Shown: positions 1 through 9,344, numbered from the stretch's first letter. The stretch: 64,000 bases of DNA from Stutzerimonas degradans (GCF_024448505.1 NZ_JAMOHV010000004.1:218221-282220); one strand, 5' to 3'. Numbers and translations are program-made. The notes: a model not told the origin generated them from the letters alone.

Positions 1-1463
1 GCAAGGGGCAGTTCAACGAGCCTGCCGCCACGCCTGCGTCAGCACCCACGGTAGCCGAGGCCGGCGCCCCGGCGGCCGGCGACAATATCACCGACGACGA
101 ATTCGAAGCGCTGCTCGATCAGCTGCACGGCAAGGGCAAGTTCGAGCCCGAGAGCGTGGCGCCGGCCGCTGCAGTAGCGGCAGCGGCTCCGCCTGCATCG
201 GCGGCCAAGAGCGCGCCGCGCCAGCCCGCTGCCGTGCCGAACAAGGCAGAGGCGGCACCGCGCGCAGCGGCCCCGGCCGAGAAACCGGCCAGCGACGCGG
301 AAACCACCGTGCGGGTCGATACCGCCCGGCTCGACGAGATCATGAATATGGTCGGCGAACTGGTGCTGGTGCGAAACCGTTTGGTGCGCCTAGGCGCCAA
401 CAGCGGCGACGAGGCGATGTCCAAGGCCGTGTCCAACCTCGACGTGGTCACCGCCGATCTGCAGAGCGCGGTGATGAAGACGCGCATGCAGCCGATCAAG
501 AAAGTCTTCGGCCGCTTCCCGCGGCTGGTTCGCGATCTGGCGCGTAACCTGAAGAAAGAGATCAACCTGGAGCTGGTGGGCGAAGAGACCGATCTCGACA
601 AGAACCTCGTCGAGGCGCTGGCCGATCCGCTGGTGCACCTGGTGCGCAATGCCGTCGACCACGGCATCGAGTCGCCGGAGGACCGCGAGGCCGCCGGCAA
701 ACCGCGCGTCGGACGCGTGGTGCTGTCCGCGGAGCAGGAGGGCGACCACATCCTGCTGATGATCACCGACGACGGCAAAGGGATGGACGCCAACATCCTG
801 CGTGCCAAGGCGGTGGAGAAGGGCATGCTGGACAAGGATGCCGCCGAGCGCCTGAGTGATCTGGAGTGCTACAACCTGATCTTCGCGCCCGGTTTCTCGA
901 CCAAGACCGAGATTTCCGACGTGTCCGGCCGTGGCGTCGGCATGGACGTGGTCAAGACCAAGATTTCCCAGCTCAACGGCACGGTCAACGTGTTCTCCAC
1001 CAAGGGCCAGGGCTCGCGGGTGGTGATCAAGGTGCCGCTGACCCTGGCGATCATGCCGACGCTGATGGTCATGCTCGGCAACCAGGCATTCGCTTTCCCG
1101 CTGGTCAACGTCAACGAGATCTTCCACCTCGACCTGTCGCGCACCAATGTGGTGGACGGCCAGGAGGTGGTCATCGTCCGCGACAAGGCACTGCCGCTGT
1201 TCTATCTCAAGCGCTGGCTGGTGCAGGGCGCCGAGCAGGACGAGCAGCGTGAGGGGCACGTGGTCATTCTCAGCGTCGGCAACCAGAGCATCGGCTTCGT
1301 CGTCGACCAGCTGGTGGGTCAGGAAGAGGTGGTGATCAAGCCGCTCGGCAAGATGCTGCAGGGTACGCCCGGCATGTCCGGCGCGACCATTACCGGCGAT
1401 GGCCGCATCGCCCTGATCCTCGATGTTCCCAGCATGCTCAAGCGCTACGCGCGTCGGGTGTGA
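1..1463 (+). CDS. cheA: Chemotaxis histidine kinase CheA (3' part)
   Basis: The reading frame is open from the first base, so the N-terminal Hpt domain lies outside the window. Visible in order are an Ala/Pro-rich linker with a DDEFEALLDQLHG segment, the P3 dimerisation helices (TARLDEIMNMVGELVLVRN), the HATPase with N box (HLVRNAVDHGIE), G1 (DDGKGMD), F box (APGFSTK) and G2 (GRGVGMDVVK), and a C-terminal CheW-like regulatory domain. CheA autophosphorylates on His when bound to receptors and CheW, and passes phosphate to CheY and CheB. cheB begins 46 bases downstream, as expected for the Pseudomonas main chemotaxis operon. Family assignment is secure; only the missing 5' end is uncertain. Confidence 0.97.
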   Translation, partial: KGQFNEPAATPASAPTVAEAGAPAAGDNITDDEFEALLDQLHGKGKFEPESVAPAAAVAAAAPPASAAKSAPRQPAAVPNKAEAAPRAAAPAEKPASDAETTVRVDTARLDEIMNMVGELVLVRNRLVRLGANSGDEAMSKAVSNLDVVTADLQSAVMKTRMQPIKKVFGRFPRLVRDLARNLKKEINLELVGEETDLDKNLVEALADPLVHLVRNAVDHGIESPEDREAAGKPRVGRVVLSAEQEGDHILLMITDDGKGMDANILRAKAVEKGMLDKDAAERLSDLECYNLIFAPGFSTKTEISDVSGRGVGMDVVKTKISQLNGTVNVFSTKGQGSRVVIKVPLTLAIMPTLMVMLGNQAFAFPLVNVNEIFHLDLSRTNVVDGQEVVIVRDKALPLFYLKRWLVQGAEQDEQREGHVVILSVGNQSIGFVVDQLVGQEEVVIKPLGKMLQGTPGMSGATITGDGRIALILDVPSMLKRYARRV

Positions 1464-1509
1464 CAGACCGGCAGGGGTCGTGACGGGCCACTGCCGCTAG
1501 GAGTGTTTT

Positions 1510-2607
1510 ATGGCAGTCAAGGTCCTGGTGGTCGACGATTCGGGGTTCTTCCGCCGGCGTGTCTCGGAGATCCTCGCCTCGGATCCCGGTATCCAGGTGG
1601 TCGGCACCGCCACCAACGGTCGCGAGGCCATCGATCAGGTACTGGCGCTCAAGCCGGATGTTGTCACCATGGACTATGAAATGCCCATGATGGACGGCAT
1701 TACCGCCGTGCGGCAGATCATGCAGCGCTGTCCCACGCCGGTGCTGATGTTCTCGTCGCTGACTCACGAAGGCGCCCGGGTCACGCTCGATGCGCTCGAC
1801 GCCGGCGCGGTGGACTATCTGCCGAAGAACTTCGAGGATGTCTCGCGTAACCCGGAGAAGGTCAAGCAACTGCTGTGCGAGAAGATCCATACCGTCTCGC
1901 GCAGTAACCGGCGCTACGGCAGCTGGAGCGGTACGGCAGCGCCCGCACCGACCCCGGTCGCCCGCAGCACGCCGCTGACGACCGGGGCCGTGTCACCGCG
2001 CGCCAGCACCTCTGCGGCGCCCGTCGCCGCGGCACCCAAACGCAAGGCCTACAAGCTGGTCGCCATCGGCACCTCGACCGGCGGCCCGGTGGCGCTGCAG
2101 CGGGTGCTGACCCAGTTGCCAGCCAGTTTCCCGGCGCCGATCGTGCTGATCCAGCACATGCCGGCGGCGTTCACCAAGGCCTTCGCCGAGCGCCTCGACA
2201 AGCTCTGCAAGATTCGCGTCAAAGAAGCCGAGGACGGCGATTTGCTGCGCCCCGGGCTTGCGCTGCTGGCGCCGGGCGGCAAGCAGATGATGATCGACGG
2301 ACGCGGGGCGGTGCGCATCCTGCCCGGCGATGAACGACTGAACTACAAGCCGTGCGTGGACATCACCTTCGGCTCGGCGGCCAAGTCTTTTCACGACAAG
2401 GTGCTGGCGGTGGTGCTCACCGGCATGGGCGCCGATGGCCGCGAGGGTGCGCGCCTGCTCAAGCAGAGCGGCAGTCAGGTGTGGGCGCAGGACGAGGCCA
2501 GCTGCGTGATCTATGGCATGCCGATGGCGGTGGTTAAGGCGAATCTCAGCGACGCCGTCTACAGCCTGGACGATATCGGTCGCCATCTCACCGAGGCGTG
2601 CATCTAG
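1510..2607 (+). CDS. cheB: Chemotaxis response regulator methylesterase CheB
   Basis: 365 residues, the usual CheB length. An N-terminal receiver domain carries the acidic pair Asp9-Asp10 and phosphoacceptor Asp55 (TMDYEMP), then a variable Ala/Pro/Thr-rich linker, then the methylesterase domain with the catalytic Ser in GTSTGGP, His in QHMP and Asp in GMGADG. It removes methyl groups from chemoreceptors, and deamidates some, as the adaptation arm opposing CheR. The ATG has an AGGAG box about 8 bases upstream. Its stop codon directly abuts the motC start, so it lies inside one operon. Confidence 0.97.
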   Translation: MAVKVLVVDDSGFFRRRVSEILASDPGIQVVGTATNGREAIDQVLALKPDVVTMDYEMPMMDGITAVRQIMQRCPTPVLMFSSLTHEGARVTLDALDAGAVDYLPKNFEDVSRNPEKVKQLLCEKIHTVSRSNRRYGSWSGTAAPAPTPVARSTPLTTGAVSPRASTSAAPVAAAPKRKAYKLVAIGTSTGGPVALQRVLTQLPASFPAPIVLIQHMPAAFTKAFAERLDKLCKIRVKEAEDGDLLRPGLALLAPGGKQMMIDGRGAVRILPGDERLNYKPCVDITFGSAAKSFHDKVLAVVLTGMGADGREGARLLKQSGSQVWAQDEASCVIYGMPMAVVKANLSDAVYSLDDIGRHLTEACI

Positions 2608-3348
2608 ATGGATGTTCTCAGCCTGATCGGGCTGGTGCTGGCCTTTGTCGCCATCGTCGGCGGCAATTTCCTCGAAGGCGGGCACATTTCCTCGTTGCTC
2701 AACGGGCCGGCCGCTCTCATCGTGCTGGGCGGCACCCTGGGCGCGGTGCTGCTGCAGACGCCAATCGCGGTGTTCATGCGTGCGGTGTCCATCGCGCGCT
2801 GGATCTTCTTCCCGCCGCGCATCGATATGAACGGAGGCATTCAACTGGTCACCGGCTGGAGCAACACCGCGCGCAAGGAGGGCCTGCTGGGCCTGGAGCC
2901 GGCGGCTGAAACCGAGCCCGATCCCTATGCGCGCAAGGGCCTGCAACTGCTGGTCGATGGCGCCGAGCCGGAAGTCATTCGCAGCATCCTCGAGGTCGAC
3001 CTGTACACCCAGGAGAGCCGTGACCTGCGCGCGGCCAAGGTCTACGAGAGCATGGGCGGCTATGCGCCGACCGTTGGCATCATCGGCGCGGTGATGGGCC
3101 TGATTCACGTGATGGGCAACCTCGCCGACCCCAGCCAGCTGGGCAACGGCATCGCCGTGGCGTTCGTCGCGACCATCTACGGCGTCGGCGTGGCCAACCT
3201 GCTGGTGCTGCCGATCGGCAACAAGCTCAAGAGCGTGGTGCAGCGGCAGACTGCCTATCGCGAGATGCTGCTCGAAGGCGTGTTGTCGATCGCCGAGGGT
3301 GAGAACCCGCGTTCCATCGAAATGAAGCTGCAGGGCTTCATCGACTGA
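2608..3348 (+). CDS. motC: Flagellar stator subunit MotC (MotA family)
   Basis: 246 residues with the MotA/TolQ/ExbB layout: two N-terminal membrane helices, a cytoplasmic loop, and two C-terminal helices around GGYAPTVGIIGAVMGL and VAFVATIYGVGVANLLVLP. It forms the proton channel of a flagellar stator with MotD, the next gene. In Pseudomonas the MotCD pair sits within the chemotaxis operon, as here, and is the stator linked to swarming. The ATG follows the cheB stop with no gap, suggesting coupled translation. Confidence 0.95.
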   Translation: MDVLSLIGLVLAFVAIVGGNFLEGGHISSLLNGPAALIVLGGTLGAVLLQTPIAVFMRAVSIARWIFFPPRIDMNGGIQLVTGWSNTARKEGLLGLEPAAETEPDPYARKGLQLLVDGAEPEVIRSILEVDLYTQESRDLRAAKVYESMGGYAPTVGIIGAVMGLIHVMGNLADPSQLGNGIAVAFVATIYGVGVANLLVLPIGNKLKSVVQRQTAYREMLLEGVLSIAEGENPRSIEMKLQGFID

Positions 3349-3358
3349 GGCCGCCGCG

Positions 3359-4207
3359 ATGGCACGACGCAGACACGCCGAAGAGCATGAAAATCACGAG
3401 CGCTGGATGGTGTCCTACGCGGACTTCATTACCCTGCTGTTCGCCTTCTTCGTGGTGATGTACTCGATCTCGTCGGTGAACGAGGGCAAGTACAAGATCC
3501 TCTCCGATTCATTGGTCGGCGTGTTCAACCAGGTGGATCGCGCGGTCAAGCCGATCCCTATCGGTGAGGAGCGGCCACGCACCACCAGCCCGGCGCTGTC
3601 GGAGGTCGATCAGCCGACCGGGCAGTCGCTGCTGGAGCAGAGCGTCGCCGACCCGCTGCATAGCATTGCGCAGAGCATGCGCGAGACCTTCGGCGAGCTG
3701 ATTGCCGACGGCCAGCTGACGGTGCGCGGCAACGAGCTGTGGATCGAGATCGAACTCAATTCCAGCCTGCTGTTTCCCAGCGGCGATGCCATTCCCAACG
3801 ATCTGGCCTTCGATCTGATCGCCCAGGTGGCGGCGATTCTCGCGCCGTTCGACAACCCGATCCATGTCGAAGGGTTCACCGACAACCTGCCGATCAGCAC
3901 CGCCAAGTTTCCGACCAACTGGGAGCTTTCCGCAGCGCGCGCCGGCAGCGTGGTGCGCATGCTGGCTGCCGATGGTGTCGATCCGGCACGCATGGCGGCG
4001 GTGGGCTACGGCGAGTTCCAGCCGGTGGCGGACAATGCGACGCCCGAGGGACGCGCGCGCAATCGGCGTGTGGTGCTGGTGGTGTCGCGCAATCTCGACG
4101 TGCGCCGCAGCGTTACCGGCACCGGTAGCAGCAACGCGCGGGCGGACGCGGCGCTGCAGCGAGCTGGCACACAAACTGCACCGGTCAGCGGCAATTCGGC
4201 GCACTAG
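3359..4207 (+). CDS. motD: Flagellar stator subunit MotD (MotB family)
   Basis: 282 residues. One N-terminal membrane helix carries the proton-binding Asp22 in SYADFITLLFAFFVVMY. A plug/linker region follows, then a C-terminal OmpA-like peptidoglycan-binding domain (VEGFTDNLPISTAKFPTNWE, with GRARNRRV near the end). It anchors the MotC channel to the cell wall and conducts protons for flagellar rotation. It starts 10 bases after motC. The Ser/Ala-rich tail after the OmpA domain is typical of the family. Confidence 0.95.
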   Translation: MARRRHAEEHENHERWMVSYADFITLLFAFFVVMYSISSVNEGKYKILSDSLVGVFNQVDRAVKPIPIGEERPRTTSPALSEVDQPTGQSLLEQSVADPLHSIAQSMRETFGELIADGQLTVRGNELWIEIELNSSLLFPSGDAIPNDLAFDLIAQVAAILAPFDNPIHVEGFTDNLPISTAKFPTNWELSAARAGSVVRMLAADGVDPARMAAVGYGEFQPVADNATPEGRARNRRVVLVVSRNLDVRRSVTGTGSSNARADAALQRAGTQTAPVSGNSAH

Positions 4208-4283
4208 GGCGCCTTCGTCAAATCACCGTCGTCGCGGGGCCTGGCAGTCGCCGGCCCGCTCGGATTCGGATGGAATGTGCGCA

Positions 4284-5072
4284 ATGAGAGTCTGGGCAGT
4301 AGCCAATCAAAAGGGCGGGGTGGGCAAGACCACCACGTCGATCGCACTGGCAGGCTTGCTCGCCGATGCGGGCAAGCGGGTGGTGGTGCTCGATCTCGAC
4401 CCTCATGGGTCGATGACCAGCTATTTCGGCCATGACCCGGATAACCTCGAGCACAGCGTCTTCGATCTGTTTCAGCACAACGGCAGCGTACCCGAGGGCT
4501 TGCCGTGGCAGTTGCTGCTGTCGACCAGTCATGAGCGTATCTCGCTGTTGCCGTCCAGTACCGTGCTCGCCACGCTGGAGCGCCAGTCGCCCGGGCAGAA
4601 CGGTCTGGGCCTGGTCATCGCCAAGAGTCTGTCGCAGCTGTGGCAGGACTTCGATTACGCCATCATCGACAGCCCGCCGTTGCTCGGCGTATTGATGGTC
4701 AATGCGCTGGCGGCCAGCCAACAGCTGGTGATTCCGGTACAGACCGAATTCCTCGCGATGAAGGGGCTGGAGCGGATGGTCGGCACCCTCGCGATGATCA
4801 ATCGCTCGCGCAAACAGCCGCTGCCTTATGTCATCGTGCCGACCCTGTTCGACCGCCGGACGCAGGCGTCGATGAATACCCTCAAGGTGTTGCGTGCCGG
4901 TTACCCGAACAGCCTGTGGCCAGCGTTCATCCCGATCGATACGCGCCTGCGCGACGCCAGCCGGGCGGGGCTCACGCCGTCGCAGTTCGACTCGGGCAGC
5001 CGGGCGGTGCTGGCGTACCGCGCGCTGCTCAAGCATCTGCTGTCACTGCAGACCTCGCCCGAGGCAGCCTGA
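4284..5072 (+). CDS. parC: ParA-type ATPase of polar chemotaxis arrays (ParC)
   Basis: 262 residues of the Soj/ParA family: deviant Walker A KGGVGKTT near the N-terminus, Walker A-prime VVLDLDPHGS, and DSPP in the switch region. In Vibrio and Pseudomonas the homologue encoded between motD and cheW places chemotaxis arrays at the cell pole with the CheW-like ParP, which is the next gene. The start was set at ATG 4284 because MRVWAVANQKGG is the conserved beginning. An in-frame ATG three codons upstream (4275) is also possible. The motD-parC gap is 76 bases. Confidence 0.9.
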   Translation: MRVWAVANQKGGVGKTTTSIALAGLLADAGKRVVVLDLDPHGSMTSYFGHDPDNLEHSVFDLFQHNGSVPEGLPWQLLLSTSHERISLLPSSTVLATLERQSPGQNGLGLVIAKSLSQLWQDFDYAIIDSPPLLGVLMVNALAASQQLVIPVQTEFLAMKGLERMVGTLAMINRSRKQPLPYVIVPTLFDRRTQASMNTLKVLRAGYPNSLWPAFIPIDTRLRDASRAGLTPSQFDSGSRAVLAYRALLKHLLSLQTSPEAA

Positions 5073-5159
5073 CATGCTGACGAAGTGTCGGATGACCGGC
5101 TCAAGTTCGCCTTGGCACTGGCCGATAGCCTGTCTGAATTTTCAACAGAAGTGGGTCCC

Positions 5160-5957
5160 ATGAGCCGCGCCGTTCTCACCGAAACTCGCTCCCAGCTCGC
5201 GCTGCAGTCGTATCTCGATGCGCTGCTGCAGGACGCGACGGTCGAGCTGGCGGAGTCGGTCAGCCTGGACGAGTTCCAGGCCGCCGTGCTGGAGGAGCAG
5301 CAGCGCGATAACCTGCGCCAGGTCGAGACCGTTAGCGAGTTGCCGGCGGAAAGCCCGCCGGCGACCACGGTGGTCGCCGAGATTGCCGTGCCGGCTGCCG
5401 TAGTCGAGCCGGTCGTGGAGCTGAGCGTGGCGGCGGCATCGGCGGCTGAACCGCCGGCGCTCGACCCGCACCAGCCGCCCCAGTGGGGGGAGCAGCCGTT
5501 CGAGTGTCTGCTGTTCGATGTCGCCGGGCTGACCCTGGCCGTGCCGTTGGTCTGCCTCGGTTCGATCTACCCGCTGACGGGGCAGGAACTGACGCCACTG
5601 TTCGGCCAGCCGGACTGGTTTCTCGGCATATTGCCGAGCCACGCCGGCAATCTGAAGGTGCTGGATACCGCACGCTGGGTCATGCCCGACCGCTATCGCG
5701 ATGACTTCCGCGAGGGCCTGCAGTACGTGATTTCCGTGCAAGGTTACGAATGGGGGTTGGCGGTGCATCAGGTCAGCCGCTCGATCCGTCTGGACCCGCG
5801 CGAAGTGAAATGGCGTACGCAGCGCAATCAGCGGCCGTGGCTGGCCGGTACGGTGATCGAACACATGTGCGCGCTGGTGGATGTCACCGCGCTCGCCGAG
5901 CTGATCGCCAGTGGCGCGGTCAGGCAGCTGCACCCGGCATCGACAAGGAAACATTGA
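5160..5957 (+). CDS. parP: CheW-like polar array protein ParP
   Basis: 265 residues from ATG 5160. A low-complexity Ala/Pro/Val/Glu-rich N-terminal half (to about residue 105) is followed by a CheW-like domain (FECLLFDVAGLTLAVPL onward). This matches the CheW-related ParP/AIF-domain proteins that connect CheA with the ParC ATPase at the pole. A GTG at 5085 in the same frame would add 25 residues. Neither start has a strong ribosome site, so the start is uncertain. It sits between parC and cheW in the same operon. Confidence 0.83.
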   Translation: MSRAVLTETRSQLALQSYLDALLQDATVELAESVSLDEFQAAVLEEQQRDNLRQVETVSELPAESPPATTVVAEIAVPAAVVEPVVELSVAAASAAEPPALDPHQPPQWGEQPFECLLFDVAGLTLAVPLVCLGSIYPLTGQELTPLFGQPDWFLGILPSHAGNLKVLDTARWVMPDRYRDDFREGLQYVISVQGYEWGLAVHQVSRSIRLDPREVKWRTQRNQRPWLAGTVIEHMCALVDVTALAELIASGAVRQLHPASTRKH

Positions 5958-6042
5958 GATTGATACGCGCCGGACGCATCCGTCGGCTCCGGTGCAACCG
6001 ACAAATCGACCGCTGCGGCGGTATCTGAAAAAGGGTGGGACT

Positions 6043-6522
6043 ATGAAGATGACGTCTGCGCAGGGTTCCGATGATCCTGTCCTGCAATGGGTAACCTTCC
6101 GTCTGGACAACGAGACCTACGGCATCAATGTGATGCAGGTGCAGGAAGTGTTGCGCTATACCGAAATTGCGCCGGTCCCTGGTGCGCCGAGCTACGTGCT
6201 GGGCATCATCAACCTGCGCGGTAATGTGGTCACGGTGATCGACACGCGCCAGCGCTTCGGTCTGGCACCGGCGCCGGTTTCCGACAACACGCGCATCGTG
6301 ATCATCGAGGCCGACCGTCAGGTCATCGGCATCATGGTCGACAGCGTCGCCGAGGTGGTTTATCTGCGTCAGTCGGAAATCGAGACCGCGCCGAACGTGG
6401 GTAACGACGAATCGGCCAAGTTCATTCAGGGTGTGTGCAACAAGAACGGTGAGCTGCTGATCCTGGTTGAACTGGACAAGATGATGACGGAAGAGGAATG
6501 GGCGGAACTTGAGAGCATCTGA
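6043..6522 (+). CDS. cheW: Chemotaxis coupling protein CheW
   Basis: 159 residues covering one CheW domain: WVTFRLDNETYGINVMQVQE at the start and GIINLRGNVVTVID at the conserved coupling loop. It links chemoreceptors to CheA. ATG 6043 has a GGTGGG box immediately upstream; ATG 6049 is a weaker alternative. It follows parP and precedes the DUF2802 gene, the standard Pseudomonas order. Confidence 0.95.
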   Translation: MKMTSAQGSDDPVLQWVTFRLDNETYGINVMQVQEVLRYTEIAPVPGAPSYVLGIINLRGNVVTVIDTRQRFGLAPAPVSDNTRIVIIEADRQVIGIMVDSVAEVVYLRQSEIETAPNVGNDESAKFIQGVCNKNGELLILVELDKMMTEEEWAELESI

Positions 6523-6525
6523 TCC

Positions 6526-6936
6526 ATGCTGATCGTGTCGCTGGTCGCGTCGGTCGTCGCCCTGGCCCTCGGTTGCCTGGGGCTACTGGGCTTCTGCGTG
6601 TGGCTGCTGCGCCAGCAGCGGCGCCAGGCTGAAGAACAGGCCAAGCGCGACGCTGTCCGCGACCGACGCATCAAGGATCTGGTCCAGCAACTGGACGTCT
6701 ACGCCGAAGGCAGTGCGCGCATGGGCGATCGGCTCGAGGAGCTGGCCCGCCTGGTGGCGCCGCTTCCGGACAAGCTGGTGCAGCTCGAGCAGCGCGATCC
6801 CAACAATTTCTCGTTCAGCCAGGCCGCCAAACTGGTTGGCATGGGCGCCAGCGTGGACGACCTCACGCATTCCTGCGGCCTCTCGCAATCCGAGGCCGAG
6901 CTGATGAGCAAGCTGCACAAGGCGCGCAAGCCCTGA
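6526..6936 (+). CDS. DUF2802 membrane-anchored protein
   Basis: 136 residues. One N-terminal membrane helix (residues about 3-24) is followed by a charged, coiled-coil-like stretch (RQQRRQAEEQAKRD and onward). A C-terminal helical segment resembles a small HTH (FSQAAKLVGMGASVDDLTHS). This is the conserved gene placed directly after cheW in Pseudomonas chemotaxis operons (DUF2802). Its start is 3 bases after the cheW stop, so it is cotranscribed. No biochemical role can be inferred from the sequence. Confidence 0.8.
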   Translation: MLIVSLVASVVALALGCLGLLGFCVWLLRQQRRQAEEQAKRDAVRDRRIKDLVQQLDVYAEGSARMGDRLEELARLVAPLPDKLVQLEQRDPNNFSFSQAAKLVGMGASVDDLTHSCGLSQSEAELMSKLHKARKP

Positions 6937-7055
6937 CAGCTGGCCATGCGTCGCCCGCTGACGTGTTGGTTGGAACCTCGCCTCGCCGTATTTCTCCAAA
7001 TCTCCACGAGCTTTGCTGCGCGGTGCAGTCGCCGCGGGCCGAGGAGGCGTGGGCG

Positions 7056-7496
7056 ATGGTGCGCGTACTGATTCTGCTGCTGTGCATGGTGCCGCTGAGT
7101 GGGCTGACGCGGGAGGCGCCACAGGAAGTGCATGGCGCGCTGACGGTGAATGCTCACCAGGCCAAACGTCTGCACGAGCTGGGCGCGATGTTCGTCGATA
7201 TCCGCCCCATGCGCGAGTGGACCTGGGGGCATGTGCAGGGTGCGCTGCACCTCGATCTGGCGACGGGCTTCGGCATCCTGGCGAGCCAGAACATTCCGCG
7301 CAGCGTGCCGCTGGTGATCTATTGCGACAGCGAAATCTGCCCCGGCAGTGCGCAGGCTGCGCGGATGGCGGTGGCGTGGGGATATCGCCAGGTCTTCTAT
7401 TTCCGCGACGGCTATTTCGCCTGGCAGCTGGAAGATTTCCCGCAGGAGAAAGGCAGCGACGACACCTACACCGCGCTCAGCGCTCTGGTGCGTTGA
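7056..7496 (+). CDS. Exported rhodanese-like domain protein
   Basis: 146 residues. ATG 7056 has a GAGGAGG box at 7041-7047 and begins a hydrophobic signal segment (VRVLILLLCMVPLSG), so export to the periplasm or membrane anchoring is likely. A single rhodanese fold follows (FVDIRPMREWTWGHVQGALH, then IYCDSEICPGSAQAAR). The active-site loop starts with Cys (YCDSEIC), so sulfurtransferase-type chemistry is possible. It sits 119 bases after the DUF2802 gene. Its 3' end overlaps the convergent flhB-like gene by 20 bases. Confidence 0.82.
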   Translation: MVRVLILLLCMVPLSGLTREAPQEVHGALTVNAHQAKRLHELGAMFVDIRPMREWTWGHVQGALHLDLATGFGILASQNIPRSVPLVIYCDSEICPGSAQAARMAVAWGYRQVFYFRDGYFAWQLEDFPQEKGSDDTYTALSALVR

Positions 7497-7803
7497 GCAG
7501 CGGTGGCAACGCGGCGGGCGCCGCTTGCGGATCGAAGTCAGCAGGGCGCTTGCCTTTGAGATACCAGGCGAAGGCGATGATCTCCGCGATTACGCGATAC
7601 AGTTCCGGCGGGATCTCGTCGCCCAGCTCCAGGCGCGCGAGCAGCTTGACCAGCTCGGCGTTTTCGTAGATCGGCACCTCGTGTTCGCGGGCGATCGCCA
7701 GAATCATCTCCGCCAGTTCGTCGTCGCCCTTGGCGCTCAGGGTTGGGGTATGCCGGCCATCGTAACTGAGGGCAATCGCCTGGCGTGGCTGCTGGTCGTT
7801 CAT
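7477..7803 (-). CDS. FlhB C-terminal-domain-like protein
   Basis: 108 residues that correspond only to the soluble C-terminal part of FlhB/YscU type III export proteins (AIALSYDG near the start, EIPPELYRVIAEIIAFAWYL near the end). The four membrane helices of FlhB are absent. In other bacteria such free-standing paralogues (often named FlhX) can partly replace the FlhB C-terminal fragment. The NPTH autocleavage motif is not intact: it reads GRHTPTL. Its start overlaps the fliK-like stop by ATGA, so the two are cotranscribed. Confidence 0.8.
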   Translation of the reverse strand: MNDQQPRQAIALSYDGRHTPTLSAKGDDELAEMILAIAREHEVPIYENAELVKLLARLELGDEIPPELYRVIAEIIAFAWYLKGKRPADFDPQAAPAALPPLLNAPER

Positions 7804-9344
7804 GCGGTTTCATCCACGAAACGCTGATCCAGCGACGTACGCGGTCCCTGCGGTGGCACCCCTTGCCGACAGGCCAGCTCGCCGACGTTGAGACCGGCGG
7901 CTTGCAGGCGTTCGCGCAGATGTTCGAGTTCGCTGGCGATCAGCTCGGCGGTTTCGCCGCGTTCGGCCCACAGCTGGCTGGACAGGCTGCCGCGCAGCAG
8001 CTGTGCCTGGACCTGCAAGGGGCCCAAGGGCTGGATGTCGAAAGCCAGTTCGATCTTCCAGAGCGTGTCCGGTTGTTCCTTGTCGCGCTGGCGCTGGCTC
8101 TGCTCGCGCTGCACTTTGATCTGCAGGGGCACGATGTCGCGCTGGTCGCGCATCGGTACCTCCAGCTGCCAGGTCGTCAGCTGGACACCATCCGGTAGCG
8201 TTTGCGTCTGCGCCAGACTCGACAGTTGATGCGTCTGCAGGCGTGAGACCGCGGCCGCGGCGAGCTTGAGCAGCAGCTCCAGATCAGCCTGTTCGTCCTG
8301 ACCATCCGGCAGCTTGCCGCCCAGCGGACTGCCGCCGAGGGGAAAGCCCAACGCCAGCTGGCGTGCATTGTTCTGGCCGAGAGCCCCCAGCGCGCTACGG
8401 GCAAATGCCGGCAACGCCTGGCCGGTTGCCGCGCCCAGCTGTGCCGCGGCCTGCGGAGTGCTGCCCAGCAGGTTGGGCAGCTGCGCCATCAGCCTCAGCA
8501 GTGCGGCCTTGAGATCGCCGGCGACCCCGGCGGTGTGCCCGCTCAGCAAATGTGCCTCGAGAAACGCTCCGCTGGCGGCGAAGGCCCGGGCCACCCCTTG
8601 AGGATCGCTTAGTTGCTGGACGCCGGGTAGCAGGCCGAGGAGCTTTCCGGCGGCGTCGCGCAGGCCGTCGGGCAGCGTATTGCCGAGCGCCGCCAAGGCT
8701 TGGAAAACACCACTCAGCGGTGCCTGCCGACCGTGCTGGGCAGCCAGCTGCTGGCCGAGCAGCAGCCGGTCGAACAGGCCGCTCAACGGCACGAAGCTCA
8801 ATGCCTGGCTGCCCTGGACCTGGGCCGTCAGCAGGCTGCCGAGTGCCAGCGGGGTGCTGGTCTCGAGCTGCAGTTTCTGCCCGGCCAGCGGGGAGTTGAG
8901 CAGGCTGAGCACGACCTGGAATGTGGGGCGGCCATCGCCGCCAGTCTGCTGGCCGGTGGCGATCACCTTGCCTTGCAGGATGCTGCCGGCCGGCAGCAGT
9001 GCCAGGTCGATGCTCTGTAGCGGCTGGTTGCGCCCCGGTTGCGGCTGCGCCAGCAGCCGGCTATCCGACAGCGCCGCTACTGCGTAGCTGGCGCCGGGCA
9101 GCACCGGGCGTGGACTCTGGGCTTCGACGGTGGCCTGGCGGCCGTTCTCCAGCGTCAGGCGCAACACCAGCTGGAAGCTCTGCGCGGTTTCCTTGACGGA
9201 GACGACCTCGGCCTGCGCGCTCTCGCCCGCTCCCAGCAGGCCCTGCATCGGCTGCAGCAACCTGAGCGCCACATCGAGCGCGGCAGTACTGGCGCGCGGG
9301 GTGGTGGGCGGCGGGACGGGAGAAGCGCTCTTGATCTCGGTCAT
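7800..9344 (-). CDS. FliK-like flagellar hook-length control domain protein
   Basis: 514 residues, rich in Leu, Ala, Gln and Gly, with a low-complexity central part and a compact C-terminal domain (LQIKVQREQSQRQRDKEQPD, WKIELAFDIQPLGPLQVQA, LWAERGETAELI) typical of FliK hook-length control proteins. ATG 9344 has a GAGGA box close upstream. It may be the main FliK or a paralogue, since a classical fliK usually lies in the hook gene cluster. Its position facing the chemotaxis operon and its coupling to an FlhB C-terminal homologue support a secretion-switch role. Confidence 0.75.
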   Translation of the reverse strand: MTEIKSASPVPPPTTPRASTAALDVALRLLQPMQGLLGAGESAQAEVVSVKETAQSFQLVLRLTLENGRQATVEAQSPRPVLPGASYAVAALSDSRLLAQPQPGRNQPLQSIDLALLPAGSILQGKVIATGQQTGGDGRPTFQVVLSLLNSPLAGQKLQLETSTPLALGSLLTAQVQGSQALSFVPLSGLFDRLLLGQQLAAQHGRQAPLSGVFQALAALGNTLPDGLRDAAGKLLGLLPGVQQLSDPQGVARAFAASGAFLEAHLLSGHTAGVAGDLKAALLRLMAQLPNLLGSTPQAAAQLGAATGQALPAFARSALGALGQNNARQLALGFPLGGSPLGGKLPDGQDEQADLELLLKLAAAAVSRLQTHQLSSLAQTQTLPDGVQLTTWQLEVPMRDQRDIVPLQIKVQREQSQRQRDKEQPDTLWKIELAFDIQPLGPLQVQAQLLRGSLSSQLWAERGETAELIASELEHLRERLQAAGLNVGELACRQGVPPQGPRTSLDQRFVDETA

